Counted from the first letter of the stretch, positions 1 through 7,712 are shown. The stretch: 8,092 nt of DNA from an uncultured Eubacteriales bacterium (GCA_902796115.1 CADBNX010000008.1:1-8092); one strand, 5' to 3'. Made by a program: numbers and translations. Notes: generated by a model from the sequence alone, not told the origin.

Positions 1-7
1 CGGAGGG

Positions 8-33
8 TGCGGGAGGTACGGGTACCTCCCGCA
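8..33. repeat. Perfect 12-bp inverted repeat (hairpin)
   Basis: Bases 8-19 (TGCGGGAGGTAC) are the exact reverse complement of 22-33, with only GG between them. No T-run follows on either strand, so it is not a standard intrinsic terminator. It could be the stem of a truncated terminator, an operator or a palindromic repeat belonging to whatever lies left of the window. The function is unknown. Confidence 0.6.
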
Positions 34-60
34 TACAGCTCAGCCTGAGACAGAGCTGTA
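34..60. repeat. Second inverted repeat directly abutting the first
   Basis: TACAGCTC at 34-41 is the exact reverse complement of GAGCTGTA at 53-60, with an 11-base loop. An alternative inner pairing CTCA/TGAG (39-42 with 46-49) also exists. It begins on the base after the 8-33 hairpin and ends 31 bases before the -35 box of the next gene. An operator or leader role is possible; nothing in the sequence identifies a function. Confidence 0.5.
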
Positions 61-91
61 ACGTCCGGCACGACATATTCTCAAAACACGA

Positions 92-120
92 TTGACATTC
101 CCCGCCCCGCGCGGTACAGT
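92..120 (+). promoter_or_regulatory. Sigma-70 type promoter of the glycyl radical enzyme gene
   Basis: There is a perfect -35 box TTGACA at 92-97, a 17-base spacer, and a -10 box TACAGT at 115-120 (4 of 6 matches to TATAAT). Transcription should start near 126-128, leaving a leader of about 50 bases before the ATG at 176. This placement means that the in-frame TTG at 92 is the start of the -35 box and not a translation start. Confidence 0.75.
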
Positions 121-135
121 ATCCCTATCACGTCT

Positions 136-160
136 CCCGGCAGGCTTTTCCGCCTCCGGG
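136..160 (+). other. Leader hairpin just upstream of the ribosome binding site
   Basis: In the predicted leader, CCCGG (136-140) pairs with CCGGG (156-160) and AGGC (142-145) pairs with GCCT (152-155), with one bulged C and the loop TTTTCC. The stem ends 2 bases before the purine-rich Shine-Dalgarno stretch at 163-170. It may stabilise the mRNA or tune translation. A regulatory role is not shown by the sequence. Confidence 0.4.
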
Positions 161-175
161 GAAAGGAAGGCCCGT

Positions 176-2371
176 ATGCTTTGGAACCGTTTTGCCCAGG
201 ATCGCGATGCGCTGGACCTGTACGCGCATCCGCGTTTTGACCCTGCCGACGGCGTCATCGAGGAACAGGAGGCGGCCGACGCCGTAGCGTCGATCACCGG
301 GCGTTCCCATGCCATCGTCAAAGCGAAAGCCGAGTCTTTCTTTCTGGAACACTGCGCCGTCGATGTCAACCCCAAATGCTGGTTCGGCGCGAACTTTGCG
401 GGCCGGGTGCCCAAATATGTCCGCGGGCCGAATTGGGCCATGAACCGCCTCAAGGGAAAATGGCTGAAGGAGCTGACCGAAGGGAAACCCATTGAGAAGA
501 CGATGGAAGCCATGAGCGAACGCTTCGCCGGAGCCGGCGCGCACGGGCCGGATCACGAGCACTGGGTGCCGGACTGGGACGCGGCGCTCTCCCTCGGCTT
601 TCCGGGTCTGCGCCGCCGCGCACGGGAGTACAGAGCGCAGTTTTCTTCCCTCACGCCGGCGCAGGAAGATTATTTTGACGCCATCGAAATCGTGCTCACC
701 TCCTGCATCCGGTTTACGGAGAGGCTCGCCGCGCAGGCGGAAGAGCGGATCGCCGAGGACGAGCGCATGCCCCTGCGCGTCCGCTGTCTGCGTCAGCTCG
801 CTTCCGGCGCGCCGCGGGATATTTACGAAGCGCTGCAGTTCATTTATCTGTTTCACCTGATCGGGCAGTTCATCGAGGTGGCGCAGGTACGCTCCCTCGG
901 GGATATCGACCGCCTGCTCCTGCCCTATTACCTGCGCGATCTCTACCGCGGCGCCTACACCCGGGAACAGGTGAAGGAGCTGTTCCAGTATTTCTTCCTG
1001 CTTTACGATTTTCAGAACCATAAATACAATCAGCCCGTCTCCGTCGGCGGCGTGGATATTTTCGGAAATCCGGCCTTTACCGACCTGACGGACGTGATCC
1101 TGGACGCCTATTTCGACGCGGAGCTGTCCAACCTGAAGATCCATATCTTCGTAAACGAAAACACCCCGGACCCCGTGCTGCGCAAAGCCATGGACATGAT
1201 CCGCCGCGGACGCGGTTCCTTCGTGTTCATGAACACGGATATCGGGGCACAGGCAATGGAAAAGGTGTATCACCGCCCCATCGCGCCGCATATGCTCGGC
1301 TCGCAGGGCTGCTACAACTTTAATGTGAAAGGCTTCCCACAGCACGCCAACCAGACCCGCATCAACCTGGTCAAAGCTGTCGAGCTTGCTTTCTTCGAAG
1401 GCACGGATCCCCTGTCCGGGCATTTCGTCGGGGTGAAAACAAAGCCCGCGGAAGAGATGGCCTCTTTCGCGGATTTCAAGGCTGCGTTTGACCGGCAGAT
1501 GGATTCCCTGACGGAGCAGAACCTCGCGATCTCCGATTTTTACGACAGCGTCATGGCCGTGATCAATCCCTGCCCGCTCTTCTCCTCCACGTTCGCCTTC
1601 AGCCTCAGGGAAGGCCGGGACTGCTTCACCTTCGGCCCCACCTCCGTGCTGATGATGGGGCTCGGCACCGCGGCGGACTGCCTGATGATGGTAAAAAAGC
1701 ACGTTTTCGACCAACGGGACTGCACCCTCGCGGAGCTGCGCGAAGCGCTGCGGGCGGACTGGCAGGGGCACGAACCGCTGCGGCTTCTCATGGAAAAGGA
1801 TCCGGACAAATACGGCAACGATCTGGAGGAACCGGACGCCTTCGCCGTACACCTGTCCGAAGACATGATCCGCCGCGTGCGGGGACGGAAAAACTGCCGG
1901 GGCAGCGAATACATCTGTCATTTTGAAACCATCGACCGCTGCTTCCGCTCCGGTTCCGTCACCGGCGCCACGCCGGACGGCAGGCACGCGCACGCGCCCT
2001 TCAGCAAAAACCTGAACGCGGCCTTCGGCCAGGACCGGCGGGGCGTCACCTCCATGATGATCTCCGCCTGCAAGCTGGACACCACCCTGATGCCCATCGG
2101 CGCGCCGGTCGATTTCATGCTGCATCCCTCCGCCGCGCAGGGCGAGGAGGGGCTGGATGCCATGGTACAGCTGCTGCGTACTTTCCTGCGCCTGGGCGGC
2201 TACGCGCTGCAGGGCAATGTGCTGGACGCCGATATCCTGCGTGAAGCGCAGAAGCATCCCGAGCGTTACCGCAATCTGCAGGTCCGCGTGAGCGGCTGGA
2301 ACTGGAATTTCGTGGATATGAGCAAAGAATACCAGGATGTCTTCATTCAGCAGGCGGAAGCGGCCCGGTAG
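176..2371 (+). CDS. Glycyl radical enzyme, pyruvate formate-lyase family, substrate unknown
   Basis: This is a 731-residue cytosolic enzyme of the glycyl radical superfamily, somewhat shorter than the roughly 760-850 residues usual for the family. The PFL-type barrel region includes the stretch from about residue 215 (EALQFIYLFHLIG) through VRSLGDIDRLLLPYY. The predicted thiyl-radical Cys is C379 in GSQGCYNFNVKG, and the radical-bearing Gly is G707 in RVSGWNWNFVD, 24 residues from the end. TPDGR at 599-603 is another family hallmark. In characterised dehydratase, decarboxylase and C-N or C-S lyase members, Cys is usually followed by x-Glu; here it is Tyr-Asn, so neither pyruvate formate-lyase (CC) nor a known GCxE class can be assigned. 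The ATG at 176 was chosen because AAGGAAGG lies 5 bases upstream; an upstream in-frame TTG at 92 falls in the promoter. The enzyme needs a radical-SAM activase, and none is present in the window. Confidence 0.9.
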   Translation: MLWNRFAQDRDALDLYAHPRFDPADGVIEEQEAADAVASITGRSHAIVKAKAESFFLEHCAVDVNPKCWFGANFAGRVPKYVRGPNWAMNRLKGKWLKELTEGKPIEKTMEAMSERFAGAGAHGPDHEHWVPDWDAALSLGFPGLRRRAREYRAQFSSLTPAQEDYFDAIEIVLTSCIRFTERLAAQAEERIAEDERMPLRVRCLRQLASGAPRDIYEALQFIYLFHLIGQFIEVAQVRSLGDIDRLLLPYYLRDLYRGAYTREQVKELFQYFFLLYDFQNHKYNQPVSVGGVDIFGNPAFTDLTDVILDAYFDAELSNLKIHIFVNENTPDPVLRKAMDMIRRGRGSFVFMNTDIGAQAMEKVYHRPIAPHMLGSQGCYNFNVKGFPQHANQTRINLVKAVELAFFEGTDPLSGHFVGVKTKPAEEMASFADFKAAFDRQMDSLTEQNLAISDFYDSVMAVINPCPLFSSTFAFSLREGRDCFTFGPTSVLMMGLGTAADCLMMVKKHVFDQRDCTLAELREALRADWQGHEPLRLLMEKDPDKYGNDLEEPDAFAVHLSEDMIRRVRGRKNCRGSEYICHFETIDRCFRSGSVTGATPDGRHAHAPFSKNLNAAFGQDRRGVTSMMISACKLDTTLMPIGAPVDFMLHPSAAQGEEGLDAMVQLLRTFLRLGGYALQGNVLDADILREAQKHPERYRNLQVRVSGWNWNFVDMSKEYQDVFIQQAEAAR

Positions 2372-2379
2372 CCGACCGC

Positions 2380-3399
2380 CTACACTTCCTCCATGTCAAA
2401 CGCCGCGGCGCGCGCCATGCGGTTCATCACGGCAAGGCCAACGCCCGCTTCATCCCATCCCTCGGCGATGATCCTTTCCACACCCATATCGTCCATTTTT
2501 CTCAGCGCCGCAAAGAGCAGGTGCGCCCCTTCCTCCGGATCCGCGCCCAGGTTTTCCTTTCTGCGGTCTCCGTACAAACGCATATGATCCAGATGGCACA
2601 GGATGCAGGCGTTTTCGCTCGCGTCGTACAGTTCCCTGACCCGCGCGGCCACCTTTTCCGCGTCCCTGCCCCGCACTACGGTCATTTTGCCCTTCGGCGC
2701 GTAGTGCCGGTGCTTCATGCCCGGGGAGGGGGCGGCTTCGCCTTCCCGCAGCGGGCGCATCACGCTGCCGGCTACCCGGCAGTCTCCGACGGTTTCCGCG
2801 ATCTGCTCCCGGGTCACCTCCCCGGGGCGCAGAATGACGGGCACCTGCCCCGTCACATCCAGCACGGTGCTCTCCACACCCACGCTGCAGGGCCCTCCGT
2901 CCAGGATCAGCGGGATCAGGCCGTTCATATCTTCCAACATATGCCGCGCGGTGGTCGGGCTCGGACGGCCGGAACGGTTTCCGGAAGGCGCCGCCACCGG
3001 TACCCGTGCCGCGCGGATCAGCGCCCTTGCCGCGGGATGCTTCGGACAGCGCAGCGCGACTGTTCCGAGTCCCGCTGTGGTCACGTCCGGAATGACCTCC
3101 TTCTTCGGCAGCAGCAGCGTCAGCGGCCCCGGCCAGAAAGCTTCCATCAGCCGTTCAGCCGTCGGGTTCGGCACACAGAACGCGTCGATCCCTTCCGCAT
3201 CCGCCACATGCACGATCAGCGGATTATCCGCCGGCCGGCCCTTGGCGGCAAAAATCGCGCGGACCGCCTCCGCGTCCAGCGCGTTCCCGCCCAGTCCGTA
3301 TACGGTCTCTGTCGGAAAACCCACCAGTTTGCCTTCGGCGATCAGCTCTCCGCCAACGCGAATGGCCGTATCATCCGCCCAAAGGAGCTGTGTCAGCAT
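2380..3399 (-). CDS. sua5: L-threonylcarbamoyladenylate synthase, two-domain Sua5 type
   Basis: This 339-residue cytosolic protein makes threonylcarbamoyl-AMP from threonine, bicarbonate and ATP. That is the first step of t6A37 formation on ANN-decoding tRNAs; the TsaB/D/E machinery completes it. The YrdC-like domain covers about residues 10-200, with FPTETVYGLG (28-37), KGRPADNP (53-60), PSGNRSG (138-144) and GGPCSVGVEST (168-178). The conserved linker PSPGMKHRHYAP (224-235) leads into the C-terminal Sua5 domain (about 238-339). The length fits full Sua5 and not the roughly 200-residue TsaC form. The open frame extends upstream to 3633, but the ATG at 3399 has a perfect GAGGAGG 5 bases before it (3405-3411), overlapping the TGA of the kinase-like gene. 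The upstream part has no Sua5-like sequence and overlaps that gene. It is the last gene of the pheST operon and is probably translationally coupled to its neighbour. B. subtilis calls the orthologue ywlC. Confidence 0.95.
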   Translation of the reverse strand: MLTQLLWADDTAIRVGGELIAEGKLVGFPTETVYGLGGNALDAEAVRAIFAAKGRPADNPLIVHVADAEGIDAFCVPNPTAERLMEAFWPGPLTLLLPKKEVIPDVTTAGLGTVALRCPKHPAARALIRAARVPVAAPSGNRSGRPSPTTARHMLEDMNGLIPLILDGGPCSVGVESTVLDVTGQVPVILRPGEVTREQIAETVGDCRVAGSVMRPLREGEAAPSPGMKHRHYAPKGKMTVVRGRDAEKVAARVRELYDASENACILCHLDHMRLYGDRRKENLGADPEEGAHLLFAALRKMDDMGVERIIAEGWDEAGVGLAVMNRMARAAAFDMEEV

Positions 3400-3409
3400 G
3401 GTTTCCTCC

Positions 3410-4255
3410 TCAGTATGCAAAACATCTGCCCACCTGTTCGCGCCATGTGTCCAGAAATGCGCGAACGGATGGAAAACGCCGGCTTCTCTCCGTCTCGACC
3501 GCCTGCGCAGCGGTATCGTACAGCGCCCGCGGACCCTGCCAGCGGGATAAGTCCCGCTGCTCCGCATCCCCGAAGAGATCGAAAGCCAGCACGCCCAAAT
3601 GGTATACGGTGGTTCCTTCGTCAAGCGGCTCATCCCACCGGTATTCTTCCGGCGCCATGAAAAAACCGGAGCCGCGCATCCTGCCCCGGTCGTTCACCGC
3701 GGGCATTTTCCGGTACGCGTTCGCGCTGCACAGCTTCCAGCTTCCGCGCGCGGGATCCGCGATCAGCTTTCCGTCATGAAAATTGACGGATACATATCCC
3801 ATATCGGTCAGCCGCGCGTGCAGATCGAACATACTGTCCAGCAGGGAAAGACGCGAGGAAACCGGCAGGGCGCGCAGCGCTTCCAGTGCCTGCGGCGCGG
3901 GTGCCCTCGCCCGTACCGGCACGCCGTCTATCCAGCGGAACACCGCCGCGAACCCTTCCCCGCCGTTTACCTCACCCCAGGTGAGCAGCTCCGCGAAGGC
4001 CGGATGCGCCAGACGGTACACCGGGATCGCGGCCCGCAGGGCGTCGACTGCTTCCCGCGGACGGCCGGCGAAGTTTTCGGTGCGGGCGCCCGCGTATTTG
4101 ATCATCAGTTTTCCCCAACGGCCTTCCACACCGAAGCACAGATTGCCGCTGTTCAGGCTGTCAAACACACGGAAAGGGGTGCCGTACACGTCCATCCACG
4201 CAAGCGGCACCTCTTCCCGTACGGAAAAGGGGATCTTTCCCGCAAACTGCCGCAT
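3410..4255 (-). CDS. Protein-kinase-fold protein, probable pseudokinase
   Basis: This 281-residue protein resembles small Ser/Thr-kinase-like proteins of Bacillota; there is no membrane segment or sensor domain. A possible beta-3 lysine is K53 in LMIKYAG. The catalytic-loop region is GYVSVNFHDGKLI (153-165), the DFG-equivalent region is KLCSANAYRKMP (174-185), and an activation segment with an APE-like motif follows as GSGFFMAPEE (195-204). VYHLGVLAFDLFGD (217-230) matches the helix F region. From memory, relatives carry VDFYDG and CDIDF at the catalytic and DFG positions; here Asp is Asn158 in the first, and D-I-D is Ser-Ala-Asn (177-179) in the second. Loss of both aspartates suggests no normal phosphotransfer. 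The start is the ATG one base after the pheT stop. It has no clear Shine-Dalgarno, so coupling to pheT translation is likely. Its role is unknown; its place between pheT and sua5 suggests a link to translation. Confidence 0.75.
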   Translation of the reverse strand: MRQFAGKIPFSVREEVPLAWMDVYGTPFRVFDSLNSGNLCFGVEGRWGKLMIKYAGARTENFAGRPREAVDALRAAIPVYRLAHPAFAELLTWGEVNGGEGFAAVFRWIDGVPVRARAPAPQALEALRALPVSSRLSLLDSMFDLHARLTDMGYVSVNFHDGKLIADPARGSWKLCSANAYRKMPAVNDRGRMRGSGFFMAPEEYRWDEPLDEGTTVYHLGVLAFDLFGDAEQRDLSRWQGPRALYDTAAQAVETERSRRFPSVRAFLDTWREQVGRCFAY

Positions 4256-4256
4256 G

Positions 4257-6659
4257 TTACGCCCGCAGCACGGCGCCGCAGTGCGCTTCCGCAGCCTTCA
4301 GCGCCTTTTCGGTCAGTTTTGTGATTTCTTCCTCCGTCAGGGTATGATCCTGCGCGCGGAAGTGCAGCCCGAACGCCGCGGATTTCCGGCCCGGGCCCAC
4401 CTGAATGCCCCGGAACACGTCGAACAGGCGGATATCCTCCAGCGTTTTTCCGCAGGCGCGCCGCATCGCGTCCATCAGCGGCCCCAGCTGTACGCTTTCA
4501 TCCATCACCAGCGCCAGATCCCGCTCGACCGCCGGGAAACGCGCGATCTGCGTCACATGGCCCATCGGCTCCGCGAGCGCGAACACCGCGTCAAGATCCA
4601 TTTCGCATACATACGTCTTTTCCTGCACTTCCAGCCGCTTCGCCGTATCCGGATGAATCTGTCCCAGCGTGCAGAACACCTGCTCCGGATGCTCGCGGGA
4701 TACGAGCCGCGCGCGCCTGCCCGGATGCAGGAATGCTTCCTGCGCGTCGGTGATCATGTAATCCGCCCCGACCTGCCCAAGCAGCGTTTCCGCGACGCCG
4801 CGGAGGGAATAGAAATCCTCCCCCGCGCCCCACACGCTCAGCGCGAGCGTATCATGTTCCACCGGAAGGCCTTCCGCGGTTTTCTGCTTTCCGTCGTAGC
4901 ATTTTCCGATCTCGTAGATCCGGCCCTGCGCGTTGCCCGCGCGCTGGTTCGTGCCCGTGGTCTGACACAGCCCGCACAGCAGGGTCGTACGCAGCGCAGC
5001 TGTATCCTCGCCCAGCGGATTGCGGATCATGATGGGATGCCGCCGCGCGTCGTCCGCGGGGATGCCGAGCAGTTCGATGGATTTTGCGGAAATGAAAGAA
5101 TAGGTCATCGTTTCATAGAAGCCGAGCCCGGTCAGCAGTGTCTGCACCAGGCCGTGCCGTGTCAGCCTCGCGTTGCGGCCTCCGGAAGTGGTTTCGCCCT
5201 TCAGCCGGGTGGACGGGATCCGTTCGTAGCCCGCAAGACGCAGCACTTCCTCCGCAATATCCGCCTTGCCTTCCACATCCTGCCGGAATTCGGGCGCTTT
5301 CACATACAGTACGCCGTCCTTCAGCGTCACGTCAAAGTACAGTTTTTCGAGGATGCTCTGCATTTCCTCGCCGGAAAGCACCACTCCGGTCCGCCGGTTG
5401 ATGTAATCAACGGGGGCTTCGATCACGGCGTTCTGCGTGGGGTTCGGGTAGAAATCGATCACGCCGGGCACCACGTCGCCCGCGTCCAGTTCGTTCACCA
5501 TCCGGCACGCGCGGTTCAGTGCCGTCAGTACGGTCTTGGGCGAAACACCGCGCTCAAAGTGTCCGGACGCCTCGGTACGGAAGCCCAGCCTGCGCGTGGT
5601 CAGGCGGATGCCGGTACGGTCGAAGGAAGCGCATTCGAACAGCACCGTATGGGTGCCTTCGGCAATTTCGCTCTCCTCCCCGCCCATGATGCCCGCAAGG
5701 CCCGTGGGCCGCTCCGCGTCGCAGATGGCCAGTTCCTTTCCGGTCAGCGTGTACTCCCTGCCGTCCAGCGTGGTCAGTTTCTCCCCGTCCACGGTCCTGC
5801 GCACGATGATTTTTCCCCCGCGCACTTTCTCCAGGTCAAAGGCATGCATCGGGTGTCCGGTTTCCAGCATGATGAAATTGGTGATATCCACGATATTGTT
5901 GATGGAGCGCATTCCCGCCGCGTGCAGATACTGCCGCATCCACATGGGCGACGGTCCGATGCGCACGTTTTTGATGACCCGCGCGGCGTACCGGGGGCAG
6001 AGCTCCGCGTCCCGCACGTCAATGCTCACATAATCATGGATGTCGCCGTCCGCTTCCGCCGCCGTGACCTCGGGCAGCCGGAGCTCCGTGCCGAACACGG
6101 CAGCCGTTTCGCGCGCCATGCCCCATACGCTCAGACAGTCCGGACGGTTCGCCAGGATCTCGAAATCCGCCACCGTATCGTTCAGGCCGAAGATTTCCTT
6201 CACATCCTGCCCCAGCGGGTATTCTTCCCGGAAAATCAGGAGCCCCGCGCTGCCCACGCTCGGATACAGATCCACCGGCACGCCGATCTCCTCGGAGGAG
6301 CAGAGCATGCCGCTGCTTTCCACGCCGCGCAGGCTGGTCTTTTTGATTTTGATCCCCCCGGGCAGCTTCGCGCCGATTTTGGCCACCGGCACCAGAATGC
6401 CCGCTTCCACGTTCGGCGCGCCGCAGACGATCTGCCACGGCTCCGCGTCCCCGGTATCCACCGTACACACGTGCAGGTGGTCGCTGTTCGGGTGGCTCTC
6501 GCAGGTCAGCACCCTGCCCACCACGACGCCCTCCAGCTCCGCGCCGAGCTTCTCCATGCCTTCCACGCCGTTGCCGGCCATCACCATGCGGCTTTCGTAC
6601 TCCGCGTCGGAAACCGGGATATCCGTATATCTTCTCAGCCAGTTCATTGAAACTTTCAT
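4257..6659 (-). CDS. pheT: Phenylalanyl-tRNA synthetase beta subunit
   Basis: This 800-residue subunit of the (alpha-beta)2 enzyme binds and proofreads tRNA-Phe in the cytosol; the length is normal for bacterial PheT. The domains run in the usual order. An EMAPII-like tRNA-binding fold is at about 40-150 (HPNSDHLHVC, 56-65). B3/B4 editing is at about 210-385 (SINNIVDITNFIMLETGHPMH, in part, near 252-272, and RTEASGHFERG at 361-371). B5 is at about 405-480 and the inactive synthetase-like core at about 490-695. An FDX-ACB anticodon-binding domain covers 707-800, starting ARFPAVERDLALV. The ATG at 6659 is supported by GGGAGG (6668-6673), which directly follows the pheS TGA. The pheS-pheT gap is 14 bases, and only one base separates the pheT stop from the next start. 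Expression should follow the T-box upstream of pheS. I see no missing domain or frameshift. Confidence 0.98.
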   Translation of the reverse strand: MKVSMNWLRRYTDIPVSDAEYESRMVMAGNGVEGMEKLGAELEGVVVGRVLTCESHPNSDHLHVCTVDTGDAEPWQIVCGAPNVEAGILVPVAKIGAKLPGGIKIKKTSLRGVESSGMLCSSEEIGVPVDLYPSVGSAGLLIFREEYPLGQDVKEIFGLNDTVADFEILANRPDCLSVWGMARETAAVFGTELRLPEVTAAEADGDIHDYVSIDVRDAELCPRYAARVIKNVRIGPSPMWMRQYLHAAGMRSINNIVDITNFIMLETGHPMHAFDLEKVRGGKIIVRRTVDGEKLTTLDGREYTLTGKELAICDAERPTGLAGIMGGEESEIAEGTHTVLFECASFDRTGIRLTTRRLGFRTEASGHFERGVSPKTVLTALNRACRMVNELDAGDVVPGVIDFYPNPTQNAVIEAPVDYINRRTGVVLSGEEMQSILEKLYFDVTLKDGVLYVKAPEFRQDVEGKADIAEEVLRLAGYERIPSTRLKGETTSGGRNARLTRHGLVQTLLTGLGFYETMTYSFISAKSIELLGIPADDARRHPIMIRNPLGEDTAALRTTLLCGLCQTTGTNQRAGNAQGRIYEIGKCYDGKQKTAEGLPVEHDTLALSVWGAGEDFYSLRGVAETLLGQVGADYMITDAQEAFLHPGRRARLVSREHPEQVFCTLGQIHPDTAKRLEVQEKTYVCEMDLDAVFALAEPMGHVTQIARFPAVERDLALVMDESVQLGPLMDAMRRACGKTLEDIRLFDVFRGIQVGPGRKSAAFGLHFRAQDHTLTEEEITKLTEKALKAAEAHCGAVLRA

Positions 6660-6673
6660 GCTCGTGTCCTCCC

Positions 6674-7702
6674 TCAGCGGAATTGTTTCAGGAACCGCAG
6701 ATCGCCCTCATACATCAGGCGCATATCCGTGATCCCGTAGCGCAGCATCGTGATGCGCTCCAGCCCGATGCCGAACGCGAACCCGGAATATTTTTCCGGA
6801 TCGATGCCGCACATGCTCAGCACCTTCGGATTCACCATGCCGCAGCCGAGCACTTCGATGAAGCCCGTGCCCTTGCACATCCGGCAGCCCTTTCCGCGGC
6901 AGTTGAAGCAGGTCAGGTCCACCTCGGCGCTCGGTTCCGTGAACGGGAAGAAAGAGGGACGGAAACGGGTTTCGATATCCGCTCCGTACAGTTTTTTCGC
7001 AAACGCGTCCAGCGTGCCCTTCAGATCCGCCATCGATACGTTCTCGTCGATCACCAGGCCCTCGATCTGGTGGAACACCGGCGAGTGCGTCGCGTCGATT
7101 TCGTCCGCGCGGAATACCCTGCCCGGGCACACCACGCGGATGGGCGGCTTGCGGGACAGCATCACGCGCGCCTGCACAGGCGAGGTGTGCGTGCGCATCA
7201 CCATGTTGTCGTCCACATAAAAGGTGTCCTGCGCGTCGCGGGCCGGATGGTTCTTCGGCAGGTTCAGCAGTTCGAAATTATAATGATCCAGCTCCACTTC
7301 GGGGCCTTCAACCACTTCAAAACCCATGCCGGTAAAGCAGTCCAGCACCTCGTTCAGCACGCGGCTGTTCGGATGAACGCCGCCCACCCCGGGCAGGTCC
7401 CGCGGCTCGGTGATGTCGATCGCCTCCGCCTTCAGCCGGGCTTCCTTTTCCCGCCGCGCAAGCTCATCCCGCTTTGACTCCAGCATGGCGGTCAGCGCTT
7501 CCCTGTGCTCGTTGATGATCTGGCCGATCTTCGGCCGCTCTTCCGGCGGCACGCTGCCCATACCGCGCAGCAGCGCGGTCAGGCTTCCCTTTTTGCCCAG
7601 GACGCGCACTTTCAATTGCTCCAGGCTCTGCAGATCGCAGGCCTGCTGCAGCTCGCCGCGCATTTCCTCCGCGATTTTCGACAGTTCTTCTTTGATTCCC
7701 AT
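6674..7702 (-). CDS. pheS: Phenylalanyl-tRNA synthetase alpha subunit
   Basis: This 342-residue catalytic subunit forms phenylalanyl-adenylate and charges tRNA-Phe. An N-terminal coiled-coil arm (about 1-95) includes VRVLGKKGSLTALLRGMG (32-49). The class II core follows, with GPEVELDHYNFE (133-144), THTSPVQAR (171-179), a motif 2 segment around FRADEIDATHS (197-207), and motif 3 GFAFGIGLERITML (307-320), which keeps the Ala that shapes the Phe pocket. A four-Cys knuckle-like insert (C265, C268, C273, C276) is typical of Bacillota PheS. Starts considered are TTG 7714, ATG 7705 and ATG 7702. The TTG overlaps the Shine-Dalgarno GGAGG (7708-7712), and ATG 7705 is only 2 bases from it. ATG 7702 is 5 bases away, so it was chosen. 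It is the first gene of the T-box-controlled operon. Confidence 0.97.
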   Translation of the reverse strand: MGIKEELSKIAEEMRGELQQACDLQSLEQLKVRVLGKKGSLTALLRGMGSVPPEERPKIGQIINEHREALTAMLESKRDELARREKEARLKAEAIDITEPRDLPGVGGVHPNSRVLNEVLDCFTGMGFEVVEGPEVELDHYNFELLNLPKNHPARDAQDTFYVDDNMVMRTHTSPVQARVMLSRKPPIRVVCPGRVFRADEIDATHSPVFHQIEGLVIDENVSMADLKGTLDAFAKKLYGADIETRFRPSFFPFTEPSAEVDLTCFNCRGKGCRMCKGTGFIEVLGCGMVNPKVLSMCGIDPEKYSGFAFGIGLERITMLRYGITDMRLMYEGDLRFLKQFR

Positions 7703-7712
7703 CATAACCTCC

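Noticed and set aside
128..2257. 709-codon open frame on the - strand opposite the glycyl radical enzyme
   Set aside because: It mirrors a well-supported gene with family motifs. The translation is low-complexity, rich in His, Arg and Gly, with no recognisable domain; long antisense frames are common in GC-rich DNA.
3400..3633. N-terminal extension of sua5 (78 codons)
   Set aside because: It overlaps the kinase-like gene out of frame, has no Sua5-like sequence, and the internal ATG at 3399 has an ideal Shine-Dalgarno.
2521..3660. 379-codon open frame on the + strand opposite sua5
   Set aside because: The translation has no recognisable domain and lies wholly antisense to sua5 and the end of the kinase-like gene.
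3783..6650. 955-codon open frame on the + strand opposite pheT and the kinase-like gene
   Set aside because: It is antisense to pheT, which has all its domains. The product is rich in Arg, His and Gln with no family resemblance, as expected of a shadow frame.
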